A stretch of DNA of 64,000 nt from Croceibacterium aestuarii (GTDB lineage: Bacteria; Pseudomonadota; Alphaproteobacteria; Sphingomonadales; Sphingomonadaceae): NCBI RefSeq assembly GCF_030657335.1, contig NZ_CP131039.1, positions 434,001 through 498,000 of the forward strand, given 5' to 3'. Positions 36,109 to 47,222 of this stretch are shown here, piece after piece. The translations under genes were made by a program, and so were the position numbers. Positions within the stretch are counted from its first letter, which is position 1. Each line of letters begins with the position of its first letter. The notes below the pieces were generated by a model, which worked only from the letters and a program-made list of their open reading frames with translations, ran no database searches and was not told the DNA's origin.

Positions 36109-36816
36109 TTATGTCGCCGACAAAGCAAGCGCCAGGCGGGCGACGACCGGGAGGTGGTCCGAAGCGCTGGTGGCGCTCGCGCTGTGGTGCACCCGGGCAT
36201 CGCGGCACGACCATTCGGGCGAAGCGACGATGCGGTCGAGCGAGGCGAGCGGCTGGCGGCTGGGAAAGCTCTTGCCTGTCTCGAGCACCTGCCAGCTGTC
36301 GCGCAGCTCCTGCAGCGCGCGCTTGCCGGTGCCCCACTGATTGAAGTCGCCCAGCAGGACGGTCGGGTGATCGCCGTCGCAATCGTCGCAGTGGCGCAGC
36401 ACGGCCTTGACCTGGTCGCGCCGGCGCAGGCCCGAGAGGTCGAGGTGCATGCCGAGCACACGCACGATGCGCGCCTCGATCCTGAGGTCGGCGCGCACCG
36501 CGCCGCGCGGCTCGAGCGTCGGCAAATGGAGCGCCTCGGTCTCGACGATCTCGATGTCGCGCCGCACCAGCAAGGCATTGCCGTGCCAGCCGAGGCTGCG
36601 CGGGCGGCGGGAAACCTCGGCCGCGCGCCACGGCGTGTCGTCGAGCAGGGCCTTGGGGAGCACGCTTTCACGCTCGCCGAAGCGGCGATCGCATTCCTGC
36701 AACGCGATGACGTCGGCATGCAGTTCGCGCAGGACGCGGATAATGCGGTCGGGATCGAAGCGCCCGTCGACGCCCACGGCCTTGTGGATGTTGTAGCTGG
36801 CGAAGGTCAGCTCCAT
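36109..36816 (-). CDS. Endonuclease/exonuclease/phosphatase-family protein
   Basis: 235 residues with the EEP fold. Motifs are FASYNIHKAVGVDGRFD, DVIALQECD (catalytic Glu), VLGMHLDLSGL, VLLGDFNQWG and the terminal SDHLPVVARL. The short cytosolic form without signal peptide resembles enzymes that act on DNA, phosphoinositides or nucleotides; substrate not predictable. Stop codon lies two bases from the IS1595 target duplication, so the gene end was only just spared. Confidence 0.9.
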   Translation of the reverse strand: MELTFASYNIHKAVGVDGRFDPDRIIRVLRELHADVIALQECDRRFGERESVLPKALLDDTPWRAAEVSRRPRSLGWHGNALLVRRDIEIVETEALHLPTLEPRGAVRADLRIEARIVRVLGMHLDLSGLRRRDQVKAVLRHCDDCDGDHPTVLLGDFNQWGTGKRALQELRDSWQVLETGKSFPSRQPLASLDRIVASPEWSCRDARVHHSASATSASDHLPVVARLALALSAT

Positions 36817-36833
36817 CGGTTCGGCCGCTCCGC

Positions 36834-37439
36834 TCAATCGGGCACGGTGCCGGGCGCTCCGGCGATATAGCGGTCGGTCGGCTTGGCCGGCAGACCGTCG
36901 ATGCTGGTCCGGCGGGTCCGGTACTTGCCGGCCCATTCGGCCGGGTCGGCCTTGGCGTGGTGCTTGAGCAGCGTCGGCCGCTCGCGCTCGAGCGTCATCA
37001 GCGGCACGCCGTAGCCGCAGCTCGTCTGCACGCTCTCCACCGCGATATCGAAGATCTGCCGCGTTCCCGGCAGCATGGTGAAATGCGCCGCCAGCTCGTC
37101 CCACCCGCGATCCCACGGCACCACGGGCCTGCCCCGGCCGTAGATCCTGAGGATCAGCGCCGGTTGCCGGAAGTTGCAGAACATCAGCGTGATGCGTCCG
37201 CCCGCACCCTTGTCGTCGGCGAGCAGGTGGGCATTGGTCTCGTTGCCCGATCCGCCGAGGTCGAGGTAGGCGACGCGCTTGGGCGCCAGAACGCGGAAGG
37301 CGTCGTAGCCCTTGGGGCTCAGGTTGATCCGCGCGTCCTCGGCCGCAGTCGCCACGAAGAACACCGGCTGCGCGGCGATCATCGCCCGGTGCGCCGCGCT
37401 CAGTTCGTCGAAGAATTCGGCCATGCTCTTCCCATACAT
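36834..37439 (-). CDS. Pyridoxamine 5'-phosphate oxidase-family (FMN-binding split barrel) protein
   Basis: 201 residues. It has AQPVFFVATAAEDARINLSPKGYDAFRVLAPKRVAYLDLGGSGNET, typical of the PNPOx-like family that binds FMN or F420. C-terminal CGYGVPLMTLERERP is also characteristic. Start is taken at 37439 (MYGKSMAEFF), with 37424 possible. It stands 17 bp upstream of the nuclease gene on the same strand. Not PdxH itself; biochemical role unknown. Confidence 0.85.
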   Translation of the reverse strand: MYGKSMAEFFDELSAAHRAMIAAQPVFFVATAAEDARINLSPKGYDAFRVLAPKRVAYLDLGGSGNETNAHLLADDKGAGGRITLMFCNFRQPALILRIYGRGRPVVPWDRGWDELAAHFTMLPGTRQIFDIAVESVQTSCGYGVPLMTLERERPTLLKHHAKADPAEWAGKYRTRRTSIDGLPAKPTDRYIAGAPGTVPD

Positions 37440-37477
37440 AGCTTCGTCATTCCCGCGAAGGGCATGACGAATCGAGC

Positions 37478-39040
<1,563 letters not shown>

Positions 39041-39449
39041 GTCTCGATGGCGGTGTTGCAGCCTGTGAGCGGCCTTGGACCGAGCGTCACGCTGTAGGAA
39101 AGTGTTTTCTTGGGCTCGGCGCGCGGCCCTAGCCGGGCAGGACGGTCACGTCCATGCGGAAGCCGCGCTGCCTCGCCGCAAGCGAGGGTCATGATGTGAC
39201 GGAAAACTGCGACACGTCACATCCAAAAATGGTCACCCGGACTTGTTCCGGGGCGGTGCTTTCTTTGCAACCTCGCCGAAGAAAAGCACTGGCCCGGAAC
39301 AAGTCCGGGCTGACCGTGAGAGGATCGGCCCTCAGATCAGCGAAAACCTGCCTGTCGGCTAACGACCCAATTGCGGACATTGGGCGCGCTTGTCTGCCAG
39401 CCTGAAAGCTGCAACTTACTGTTCGTCTGGTGTGCGCTAGGGTCAGAGA
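39041..39449. repeat. Gene-free repeat region with an 85-bp imperfect palindrome
   Basis: 409 bp without a gene. CCCGGACTTGTTCCGGG (39236-39252) and CCCGGAACAAGTCCGGG (39293-39309) form a perfect 17-bp inverted repeat. Outside it GGTCA (39231-39235) pairs with TGACC (39311-39315) after a one-base bulge, and inside it GTGCTTTCT pairs with AGAAAAGCAC. Such elements are dispersed in sphingomonad genomes. At 39361-39380 AACGACCCAATTGCGGACAT recurs, one base shorter, at 40215-40233. Confidence 0.7.
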
Positions 39450-40085
39450 ATGCATGTATTCTGCAATCTTGAAGATGCTGGCGACGGCCTGCCGCCTTTG
39501 TGCGACATGACTTTTGAGGTCGTTGACAAAGCTTTCGATGAGAGCGCATCGACCTGGCGCATAAGCTTATGTGCCAGTGCTACGCCATACGAACCCGTAG
39601 GCTTTGTTGTCGACATACCAGTAGTTGGCTGGAGAGAGCAGATCGTTGGTGACGAAGATAGCGCTTTTCATAGCTTTTGGGGGCCGGTGACATTGCGAAC
39701 GCGGGGCCACGATAGCGATAGACTGTTAGCACTTATGGCTGACTATTACGGGTTATCATCACCATCCGACAAACGACTACGCTGGCTGCCTAAGTACTTT
39801 CAGCCCCGTGACACCCTTTTGGGGAAAGGGTGGATTTTTTCTCAATGCGTAAACTGCCTTGCCGTAGGCATCCAATCAAACCCTGCGCTTATTTCTGACC
39901 ATCCGGTGCATATGAAGCTCTTCTTTGATGATGGAGTTGAAGATGGTAACTACGCAGAAGTCTTCCTCGACATCGATTTGCCGCAGGGACTTTGTGCCTT
40001 GAACGAAAAAGATGAGGAATATCGCCCGCAGTTGGTTCATTGGTTATCTGTGCCGGGAATCGTTAACGCTAATCCGCGTGGCTGA
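39450..40085 (+). CDS. Orphan protein of unknown function
   Basis: 211 residues, soluble, rich in aromatic and acidic residues (WGPVTLRTRGHDSDRLLALMADYYGL; HPVHMKLFFDDGVEDGNYAEVFLDIDL). No signal peptide. Base composition is clearly lower in GC than the flanking prfC and pheT genes, suggesting horizontal origin. The layout resembles small immunity or effector-associated proteins, but I recognise no family. Confidence 0.7.
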   Translation: MHVFCNLEDAGDGLPPLCDMTFEVVDKAFDESASTWRISLCASATPYEPVGFVVDIPVVGWREQIVGDEDSAFHSFWGPVTLRTRGHDSDRLLALMADYYGLSSPSDKRLRWLPKYFQPRDTLLGKGWIFSQCVNCLAVGIQSNPALISDHPVHMKLFFDDGVEDGNYAEVFLDIDLPQGLCALNEKDEEYRPQLVHWLSVPGIVNANPRG

Positions 40086-40115
40086 TAAGTTAGGATTCCA
40101 GTCAATAGCCGTTCC

Positions 40116-40138
40116 GCTTTCCACCCATAATCAGACGT
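40116..40138 (+). repeat. Short dispersed repeat, copy 1
   Basis: GCTTTCCACCCATAATCAGA then CGT; recurs with three mismatches at 40816-40838. The two copies bracket the 40.3-40.8 kb orphan gene. Confidence 0.6.
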
Positions 40139-40258
40139 TCGCACATGGCGCGGCGCTCGCCAGAAGCCGACAGGCGGCTTTCGCGCTTCGCGACCCGAAA
40201 GCAGACTGTCTGCAAACGACCCATTGCGGACATCCGCGGCAGGGCTACGACCACCGTT

Positions 40259-40810
40259 ATGAGACGGAATCTAGTGGTTTTAACGATAGTCGCTGCTGCG
40301 TGCGGCGTCTGGGCAGGTTGGTCAGCGCGAAGTTATCTTGTCATCGACAGTTGCCTCGATGGAGGGGGTCGCTGGGCCAGCCGCGGCGATCGCTGCGAGG
40401 ACATCACGCCCCCAAAGCGCACCGGCGGCGACGGGCAAACCACCAGTTCGAACGTGCAATCAAGATTGGTTGCCGCGGCACAGAGTGTGTCGCTAGAATT
40501 TCCACTGCAATTTGATCCAACCAATGCTCCCCCCAGCTATACCGAAATTGGTGCAAATCGAGGTCGGAAGAAGAGCCCGGAGCACCTAATCGATGCGCTG
40601 GTGCTTTGCAGCCCGGAGTTGGCTTGGATCGAGAAAACTTCCCATTCGATGGCGATCATAATGCCGTCAGACGAGAACGCGGTATGGACGGGAGTGAACG
40701 GCGCGGGATTTTCTGACGAGGACATCATCGGCTGCATCAAACAGAGCACCGCGGAGCCATTCCTCTATCGCAAGGTGACTACAGGGACCGACACTTTCCG
40801 CCGGAACTAA
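40259..40810 (+). CDS. Orphan membrane-anchored or secreted protein
   Basis: 183 residues from ATG 40259. An N-terminal hydrophobic helix (residues 5-25) is followed by an extracytoplasmic domain with paired cysteines (SCLDGGGRW...RCEDI; LCSPEL; GCIKQS). The SCLDxGGRW...xxxCxD pattern is seen in short uncharacterised sphingomonad proteins. The frame is open upstream to 40145, but that part runs through a dispersed repeat. Flanked on both sides by related short repeats (40116-40138 and 40816-40838). Confidence 0.65.
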   Translation: MRRNLVVLTIVAAACGVWAGWSARSYLVIDSCLDGGGRWASRGDRCEDITPPKRTGGDGQTTSSNVQSRLVAAAQSVSLEFPLQFDPTNAPPSYTEIGANRGRKKSPEHLIDALVLCSPELAWIEKTSHSMAIIMPSDENAVWTGVNGAGFSDEDIIGCIKQSTAEPFLYRKVTTGTDTFRRN

Positions 40811-40815
40811 TGTCG

Positions 40816-40838
40816 GCTTTCCACCCAAGATCGGACGT
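40816..40838 (+). repeat. Short dispersed repeat, copy 2
   Basis: GCTTTCCACCCAAGATCGGA then CGT; 20 of 23 bases match 40116-40138. Confidence 0.6.
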
Positions 40839-40891
40839 AGGGCGATAACCCACCGATTCCTAAAAGCGGGCACCGTGCGAGGGACGACAGC

Positions 40892-43306
40892 TTACCCCCG
40901 CAGTTCCGCACCCAGCTTGGCCGCGCTTGCCACGATCTTGTCGGCAATCGCCTTGAGCGCCTCGTCGGTGTAGCTCTTCTCGGCCGGCTGCAGCACCACC
41001 TCGATCGCCAGCGACTTTCTGCCCTCGGGCACGCCTTGGCCGCGAAAGTCGTCGAAAACGCGGGCATCGACGATGTTGGCCTTGTCGGCGCCCTTCACCG
41101 CGCGCAGCAGGTCGCCCGACGGCAAGCCGGCATCGACCAGGAACGCGAAGTCGCGGGTGACCGCCTGCAGCGCCGGGGGAGCGTAAGCAGGGCGAGCGAA
41201 CGTGCCGCCACCCTTCCTGGCCGGAATGGCATCGAGGTACAGTTCGGCCGCCACGACGGGCCCTTCGATATCGAACGCGGCGAGCGTCGTGGGATGCAGC
41301 GTGCCGAACCGCGCCAGAACGTTCTTCGGACCAAGCCGCAGCGTCGCCGACTGGCCCGGATGAAACTGCGGCCCCGCCTCGCCCATGACCATGAGATTGG
41401 CCACCGGCGCGCCGGCCGCTTCGAGCAGCGCGAGGGCTTCGGCCTTGGCGTCGAAGGCATCGAACGCGGCGGCCTTGCCGCTGGCCCAGCCGCGCGGCGT
41501 CTTTTCGCCCGCCAGCAGCACGCCCAGCGTCGCGCGTTCGTCGCTGCGCCCGGCAGAACCGCGCAGATACCGACGGCCGAGTTCGAACAGCCGCACGCCG
41601 TCCGCGCCGCGGTCGCTGTTGCGCTTGGCGGCAGCAAGCAGCCCGGGGAGGAGCGAAGGCCGCATGGCCTTCATGTCCTCGCTGATCGGGTTTTCCAGAA
41701 TCCACAGCCCGCCGTTGCCTTCGGCGAAATGCTCGGCCTCGCGTTCGGGCAGGAAGGACCAGGTGACGGCTTCGTTCAGGCCGCGCGCGGCCGCGGCGCG
41801 CCGAACCTTGCGCTCCATCACCTGTTCGGCCGTGGCGGTCGGACGGGCAACTCCATCCTCGCGCGGCAGGGCGACGCTTGCGATCGAATCGAGCCCGTGG
41901 ATGCGGACCACTTCCTCGACGATGTCGGCCGGGCCCTCGATATCGTGGCGGCGCAGTGGTGCGGTGACCCGCCAGGCCTGCCCCGCATCTGACGCAGCGG
42001 GCGAAACGCCGAAGTCGAGCGCCGCCAGCGTGGCGCGCTGCTCTTCGTCGCCGATCGCCACTCCCCCGAGTTTCGTGGCCAGCGAGGGATCGTACGCGAC
42101 GACCGTCGGCTCGCTCGGCGGCGAACCGGCACGCACGATCTCGCTCACCTCGCCGCCGCAGATGGTGACAATCAGCGAAGTGAGAATCTCGAGCCCATCG
42201 TCGAGGAACGCCGGATCGACGCCGCGCTCGAACCGGGTCCGGGCATCGCTGGCGAGCCCCAGCCGGCGCCCGGTCTGGCCGATCCGCTCGGGGTCGAAAT
42301 AGGCGATTTCGAGCAGGACGTCGCGCGTCGCGTCCGAGACTCCCGAATCCTCGCCGCCCATGATGCCGGCGATGTCGTGCACGCCGTTATCGTCGGCGAT
42401 CACCGTCATCTCGCTGTCGAGCGTGTAGGTCTTTTCGTTCAGCGCCATGACCTGCTCGCCGTCCCGCGCGCGGCGCGCGGCGACCGGGCCCTTGAGCTTG
42501 GCCAGGTCGTAGGCGTGGGCCGGGCGGCCGAAGGCGAGCATCACATAGTTGGTGATATCGACCAGCGCCGAGATCGGCCGCTGGCCGGACGCGATCAGCC
42601 GCTGCTGCATCCATTCGGGCGCGCTGCCGTTGCTCACGCCGCGCACGACGCGGCCGTAGAAGGCCGGGCAGCCCTCCGCATCCTCGGTGCGAATTTCGAC
42701 CGGGCACGGGAAGCTGCCGGCAACGGCCTCGACCGTGTAGGGTTTGAACCTGCCAAGGCCTGCCGCAGCGAGGTCGCGGGCGATACCCTGCACGCCCATG
42801 CAATCCGGCCGGTTGGGCGTCACCGCCACATCGAACACCGGCGAGGCGCCGTGGTATTCGGCGAAGCTCTCCCCGACGGGGGCATACTCGGGCAGCTCGA
42901 TGATGCCCTGGTGGTCGTCGCCCAGCTCGAGCTCGCGCACCGAGCACATCATGCCGTTGCTCTCGACCCCGCGGATCGCGGACTTGCGCAGTTCCATGCC
43001 ATTCGCCGGAACGATCGCGCCCGGCAGCCCGAGCACGCCTTTCATGCCCGCACGCGCGTTCGGGGCGCCGCAGACCACCTGCAGCGGTTCGCCTTCGCCC
43101 GTGCTGACCGTCAGCACCTGCAGCTTGTCGGCGTCGGGATGCGGCTTCGCGCTGAGCACCTCGGCGACGCGGAACCCGGCGAGCCGTTCGGCCGGATCCT
43201 CGACCCCCTCGACCTCCAGCCCGATGCGGTTGAGCGCCGCGGAAATCTCCCCCGCACTCGCCTCGGTTTCGAGGAAGTCCTTGAGCCATTCGAGCGAGAA
43301 CTTCAC
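40892..43306 (-). CDS. pheT: Phenylalanine-tRNA ligase beta subunit
   Basis: 804 residues. N-terminal tRNA-binding domain [29 protein letters not shown]3/B4 editing domain ([15 protein letters not shown]...[20 protein letters not shown]), B5 domain and C-terminal anticodon-binding fold ([34 protein letters not shown]). The start is GTG at 43306, overlapping the pheS stop by 4 bp (GTGA). Confidence 0.97.
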   Translation of the reverse strand: MKFSLEWLKDFLETEASAGEISAALNRIGLEVEGVEDPAERLAGFRVAEVLSAKPHPDADKLQVLTVSTGEGEPLQVVCGAPNARAGMKGVLGLPGAIVPANGMELRKSAIRGVESNGMMCSVRELELGDDHQGIIELPEYAPVGESFAEYHGASPVFDVAVTPNRPDCMGVQGIARDLAAAGLGRFKPYTVEAVAGSFPCPVEIRTEDAEGCPAFYGRVVRGVSNGSAPEWMQQRLIASGQRPISALVDITNYVMLAFGRPAHAYDLAKLKGPVAARRARDGEQVMALNEKTYTLDSEMTVIADDNGVHDIAGIMGGEDSGVSDATRDVLLEIAYFDPERIGQTGRRLGLASDARTRFERGVDPAFLDDGLEILTSLIVTICGGEVSEIVRAGSPPSEPTVVAYDPSLATKLGGVAIGDEEQRATLAALDFGVSPAASDAGQAWRVTAPLRRHDIEGPADIVEEVVRIHGLDSIASVALPREDGVARPTATAEQVMERKVRRAAAARGLNEAVTWSFLPEREAEHFAEGNGGLWILENPISEDMKAMRPSLLPGLLAAAKRNSDRGADGVRLFELGRRYLRGSAGRSDERATLGVLLAGEKTPRGWASGKAAAFDAFDAKAEALALLEAAGAPVANLMVMGEAGPQFHPGQSATLRLGPKNVLARFGTLHPTTLAAFDIEGPVVAAELYLDAIPARKGGGTFARPAYAPPALQAVTRDFAFLVDAGLPSGDLLRAVKGADKANIVDARVFDDFRGQGVPEGRKSLAIEVVLQPAEKSYTDEALKAIADKIVASAAKLGAELRG

Positions 43307-44472
43307 GACTTAGCTCCCACCCCGGCGCTGAGCGTGGGCTGGTCGAACGGACTGAACCCGTAATGCCGCAGCCAGCGAACGTCGCCGTCGAAGAAGGCGC
43401 GCAGATCGTCCATGCCGTATTTCAGCATCGCCAGGCGGTCGACGCCGACGCCGAAGGCGAAGCCCTGCCACTCGCCGGGATCGAACCCACCCATCTCGAC
43501 GACCCGGCGGTTGACCATGCCGCTGCCGAGCAGCTCCATCCAGCCGTGGCCCGGCTCGTCGCCCGATCCGCCGAGCACGCGGCGTCCGTTCTCGATGGCG
43601 AAGCCGACATCGGCCTCGACGCTCGGCTCGGTGAAGGGGAAGTAGCTCGGCCGCAGCCGCAGCACGATGTCCTCGCGCTCGAAGAAGGCCTTGAGGAAAG
43701 TCTCGAGCGTCCACTTGAGGTGGCCGAGATGAATGCCGCGGTCGATCACCAGGCCTTCGACCTGGTGGAACATCGGCGTGTGGGTCGCATCGGAATCGGA
43801 ACGGTAGACACGGCCCGGTGCGATGACCCGGATCGGCGCGCCGCCGGGATTTTCCTGCGCCACTTTGCGCATCGTGCGAACCTGTACCGGACTTGTGTGC
43901 GTGCGGAGCAGCATTCGGTGCTCCTGTGCGCCGCTTGTGTTCCCCTGTGTCTCCTGTTCGGCAGGAAAATAGAACGTGTCGTGCATGGCCCGTGCCGGGT
44001 GGCTCTCGGGCATGTTGAGCGCTGTGAAGTTGTGCCAGTCGTCCTCGATCTCCGGGCCGGTGGCGACCGCGAAGCCCATGTCCGCGAAGATTTCCGCGAG
44101 CTCGTCCATCACCTGGCTGACCGGGTGGACCGAGCCCTTCGGCAGCTCTGGCGGGGGCAGCGTGAGGTCGAGCGTTTCAGCTTTAAGCCGCTGTTCCAGC
44201 TCAGCATTTTCCATCTCGGCCTTGCGCGCTGCGAGCAAGTCCGAGACCTCCTCGCGCAGCGCGTGAATCTTCGGTCCCTGCTCCTTGCGCTCGTCGGGCA
44301 TCATGCCGCCGAGCGTCTTGAGCAGCGCCGAGACCGATCCCTGCTTGCCGAGATAGGCCACGCGCAGCTTCTCGAGCTCTTCGAGACTCTGGGCCGCGCC
44401 GATCCTCGAACGCGCTTCGCTACCGATTGCCGCCGTATCCACGCGGTCCGCTTCCGCCTCTTCTGCTGCCAA
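43303..44472 (-). CDS. pheS: Phenylalanine-tRNA ligase alpha subunit
   Basis: Class II aminoacyl-tRNA synthetase subunit. N-terminal coiled-coil (residues 10-100), then [21 protein letters not shown], motif 2 [41 protein letters not shown] and motif 3 [22 protein letters not shown]. No ATG fits. I choose the TTG at 44472, which has a perfect AAGGAG six bases upstream (389 residues). The GTG at 44442 is an alternative with a weaker site. Confidence 0.95.
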   Translation of the reverse strand: MAAEEAEADRVDTAAIGSEARSRIGAAQSLEELEKLRVAYLGKQGSVSALLKTLGGMMPDERKEQGPKIHALREEVSDLLAARKAEMENAELEQRLKAETLDLTLPPPELPKGSVHPVSQVMDELAEIFADMGFAVATGPEIEDDWHNFTALNMPESHPARAMHDTFYFPAEQETQGNTSGAQEHRMLLRTHTSPVQVRTMRKVAQENPGGAPIRVIAPGRVYRSDSDATHTPMFHQVEGLVIDRGIHLGHLKWTLETFLKAFFEREDIVLRLRPSYFPFTEPSVEADVGFAIENGRRVLGGSGDEPGHGWMELLGSGMVNRRVVEMGGFDPGEWQGFAFGVGVDRLAMLKYGMDDLRAFFDGDVRWLRHYGFSPFDQPTLSAGVGAKS

Positions 44473-44516
44473 GCGCGGCTCCTTAGGGGGACCGGGCCGG
44501 AAGCGCAACGTGGGAG

Positions 44517-45425
44517 CTAGGCGCGGGGGTCGTCGGGCGGGTCGAGCGCCTGCACCGCAGCCCAGGACAAGGACACCCGCCGGCGCATGACCGCGCCGAT
44601 GATCGGGTGCTCCATGGCCCCGTAGGCGCCCGGCCCCATGCCCATGAACTGCTTGAATTCGCGGACGAACTGCGCCTGGTCGTGATAGGCGCAGTCCATC
44701 GCCCCGATCCACTTGAGCGAGGGGTCGAGCAGATATTGCGAGAGGCTGCGCATGAACCGCTGACGGCGCAGCAGCAGCTTGGGCGAGAAACCGAAAGCGC
44801 GACGGCACATCCGCTCCAGCGTTCGCTGGCTGACATCCACTCGCTCGACCAGCTCGGCGACCGTGGCGACGTCGGGGTCGACCAGCGCCTTGTGGATCGC
44901 CAGGATCAGCGCCTCGCCCGGTACAGGCTCGCCGCGGTTGTCGAGAAACCACTCGGTGATACGCGCAAGTTCGCCGGATTCGTCGGGCTCGTCGGCAAAC
45001 ACCGCGCCCGCCAGCGATGCGAAGCCGGCAAACGCCGGGTGGCCGTGCCCGTCGGCGACGACGTCGGCAAGGTGATGGGCCGGCACGCGGACGTATCTGG
45101 CCCAGCCCAGCGGCAGCAGACCGACGCCCCAGATCCGCGCAGTGCCCACCGAAAAGCGCACCGCACGCGAACTTGGGCCGGTTGCTGCAAAGGAAGAGCC
45201 GGCCACCGAAGTCCCGTTGGGCGAATGCGCCTCGGGAAGTCCGCCGGAACAGAAGCGCAAATTGGCCCATTCGGGATGCAGGTGATCCTGCGCGCGCGCG
45301 CCGTCAGAAACGGTAATGTCGGTGAAGTAGAAGGTCGTGAAATAGCGGCGCAGCTCGGGCGGCGGCTCGTAAAAGCGCACATCGACCCTGCACTCTTCCG
45401 TCACCGCACTCGCTGCCCCCTGCAA
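44517..45425 (-). CDS. AraC-family transcriptional regulator
   Basis: 302 residues. The C-terminal double HTH is [43 protein letters not shown]...[23 protein letters not shown]. The N-terminal sensor domain is DUF6597-like ([19 protein letters not shown]...[12 protein letters not shown]). It sits between rplT and pheS, two genes normally adjacent in this group, on the same strand. Its targets are unknown. Confidence 0.93.
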   Translation of the reverse strand: MQGAASAVTEECRVDVRFYEPPPELRRYFTTFYFTDITVSDGARAQDHLHPEWANLRFCSGGLPEAHSPNGTSVAGSSFAATGPSSRAVRFSVGTARIWGVGLLPLGWARYVRVPAHHLADVVADGHGHPAFAGFASLAGAVFADEPDESGELARITEWFLDNRGEPVPGEALILAIHKALVDPDVATVAELVERVDVSQRTLERMCRRAFGFSPKLLLRRQRFMRSLSQYLLDPSLKWIGAMDCAYHDQAQFVREFKQFMGMGPGAYGAMEHPIIGAVMRRRVSLSWAAVQALDPPDDPRA

Positions 45426-45589
45426 AGCTCGGCCCGTTCCGATCCCTAGCGTTCAGGGAACCGCAAAAGCCCAGAAAAAGCAAGACCTTCTACCGCTCAG
45501 CCTTTCGCGGGGGCGACCGGGCGCCCAGGAAAGAGCGCGGGAATGCGTCCTGGCGGTCGTATCGGAGGCAGCATGCGCGGACAAGAAAA

Positions 45590-45618
45590 GGGCGCGGTTG
45601 GCGATGCCAGCCGCGCCC
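45590..45618 (-). terminator. Terminator of rpmI-rplT
   Basis: GGGCGCGG-TTGGC-GAT-GCCAG-CCGCGCCC stem (45590-45618), with a TTTT stretch following on the minus strand (AAAA 45586-45589). About 30 bp beyond the rplT stop, it separates the ribosomal genes from araC-pheST. Confidence 0.85.
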
Positions 45619-45647
45619 TCTTCAGCTCTTTGGGGATCAATCCGGGA

Positions 45648-46007
45648 TCAGGCCGGAAGAGCCTGCTTGGCCTGCTTGATGATCGTGCCGAAGGCGTCGC
45701 CTTCGTTCATCGCCAGGTCGGCCATGACCTTACGGTCGAGCTCGATGCCGGCGAGCTTCACGCCGTGCATGAACTGCGAATAGCTCAGCCCCTCGGCGCG
45801 GACCGCGGCGTTGATCCGCTGGATCCACAGCGCGCGGAAGTTGCGCTTTTTGACCTTACGATCGCGGTAGGCGTACTGCCCGGCCTTCTCGACCGCCTGG
45901 CGGGCGACGCGAATGGTGTTCTTGCGGCGACCGCGATAGCCCTTGGCCTGGTCGAGGATCCGCTTGTGCTTGGTACGGGTGGTGGTCCCGCGCTTGATAC
46001 GTGCCAT
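45648..46007 (-). CDS. rplT: 50S ribosomal protein L20
   Basis: 119 residues, [68 protein letters not shown] is a textbook L20. Binds 23S rRNA early in assembly and often autoregulates its operon. Start 28 bp after the rpmI stop. Confidence 0.99.
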   Translation of the reverse strand: MARIKRGTTTRTKHKRILDQAKGYRGRRKNTIRVARQAVEKAGQYAYRDRKVKKRNFRALWIQRINAAVRAEGLSYSQFMHGVKLAGIELDRKVMADLAMNEGDAFGTIIKQAKQALPA

Positions 46008-46035
46008 GTCGAAATACTCCTGTCGCTAACGCGGC

Positions 46036-46239
46036 TCAACCGAGACCGTACGGGGCCCACTTCTTGATCGTCTTCGCGTCGGCGTCGGCGATCACCTTGG
46101 TTCCCCGCTGTTGGCGGATGTACTTCGCATTGTGGCTGATCAGACGGTGGCGCTTGCCGGCGACACCGTGCTTGACCTTGCCGTTGGCGGTGATCTTGAA
46201 GCGCTTCTTCACACCGCTCTTGGTCTTCAGCTTGGGCAT
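46036..46239 (-). CDS. rpmI: 50S ribosomal protein L35
   Basis: 67 residues, [46 protein letters not shown] is a typical L35. AGGAG lies six bases before ATG 46239; an in-frame ATG two codons upstream overlaps that site and is unlikely. infC, often upstream of rpmI, is not adjacent here. Confidence 0.98.
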   Translation of the reverse strand: MPKLKTKSGVKKRFKITANGKVKHGVAGKRHRLISHNAKYIRQQRGTKVIADADAKTIKKWAPYGLG

Positions 46240-46375
46240 TTTCATCTCCTTGTCAGAGACACGTTGCAAACCGGCCCTGGCAGCCCTTTCAGCCAGGCAG
46301 GCCCATGGATTCTTGGGAATCACGTGTCGGTGAAGGGCGCGCAACTAGTGCCAAGCGGGGCAAAAGGCAAGCCGT

Positions 46376-47179
46376 TCAATGCGCGTGGTCGTGCCCGTGC
46401 GCCGCTCCGCCCATCGCCTCGAGCACGTCGTCGAGCCGCGCCGGATCACCGAGCGCCAGCACGAGGCCTTCGGACTCGGCGTTGAGCGGCTCGCCGTTCC
46501 AGTCGCACATCGTGCCTCCCGCGCCCTCGACCACCGGGACCAGCGCGGCGAAATCGTGCAGCTTGAGCCCGGCCTCGCAGACCACGTCGACGTGGCCCGA
46601 AGCGAGCAGCGCGTAGTTGTAGCAGTCGCCGCCCCAGATGATTTTGCGCTCGGCCACCGCGCCCGACAGTTGCATGAAGGGTTCGACCTGCTCGCCGGAG
46701 AACAGGTGCGGACTGGTCGTCGCCAGCACCGCGCCGGAGAGTTCGCTGCACAGCGCAGCGCGTACAGGCTTGCCGTTGAGGGTGGTTCCTTCGCCGGTCG
46801 CGCCGAGCCATCGTTCCCTCAGGATCGGCTGGTCGATCACCCCGAGCACGGGCCAGCCGTCCTGCAACAGTGCGATCAGCGTGCCGAAGATCGGCCGCCC
46901 GGCGATGAAGCTGGTGGTGCCGTCGATCGGGTCGAGCACCCATTGCCGGCCCGCGCCGGGATTGCGGTTGCCATATTCCTCCCCGATGATCCCGTCGCCG
47001 GGAAATTCCCGCTCGATCAGCGCGCGCATCGCCGCCTCGGCCGCCTGATCCGCCTCGGTCACGAACGACCGGTCGGCCTTCTGTTCGTGCGACCACTCCC
47101 CGCGATAGAGCGGCCGGATGGCATCACCGGCGGCATCGGCGAGGCGGCGAGCAAGGGCGATTTCGGCGGTAAGGTTCAT
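46376..47179 (-). CDS. hisN: Inositol monophosphatase-family phosphatase, histidinol-phosphatase type
   Basis: 267 residues from MNLTAEIALARRLADAAGDAI. Metal-binding motifs are GEEYGNRNPG, WVLDPIDGTTSFIAGRPIFGTLIAL and GGDCYNYALLASGHVDVVCEAGLKLHDFAALVPVVEGAGG. In alphaproteobacteria this subgroup is annotated as HisN histidinol phosphatase (family inference). The C-terminal HGHDHAH tail is an unusual metal-binding-like extension. Upstream rpmI is downstream of it on the same strand. Confidence 0.85.
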   Translation of the reverse strand: MNLTAEIALARRLADAAGDAIRPLYRGEWSHEQKADRSFVTEADQAAEAAMRALIEREFPGDGIIGEEYGNRNPGAGRQWVLDPIDGTTSFIAGRPIFGTLIALLQDGWPVLGVIDQPILRERWLGATGEGTTLNGKPVRAALCSELSGAVLATTSPHLFSGEQVEPFMQLSGAVAERKIIWGGDCYNYALLASGHVDVVCEAGLKLHDFAALVPVVEGAGGTMCDWNGEPLNAESEGLVLALGDPARLDDVLEAMGGAAHGHDHAH

Positions 47180-47222
47180 CAAGCCGCGACTAACCTGTGG
47201 CGCGAAGGCCATGCAAGAAACT

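Noticed and set aside
35802..36719. A 305-codon minus-strand frame running from the EEP nuclease region into the transposon
   Set aside because: It crosses the transposon end. Only its last 63 codons (from 35993) look like a real gene; the upstream part is a shadow of the nuclease gene.
39121..39180. Possible gene remnant on the minus strand ending RGFRMDVTVLPG and a stop
   Set aside because: Too short, no homologous context upstream and no start; cannot be told from chance.
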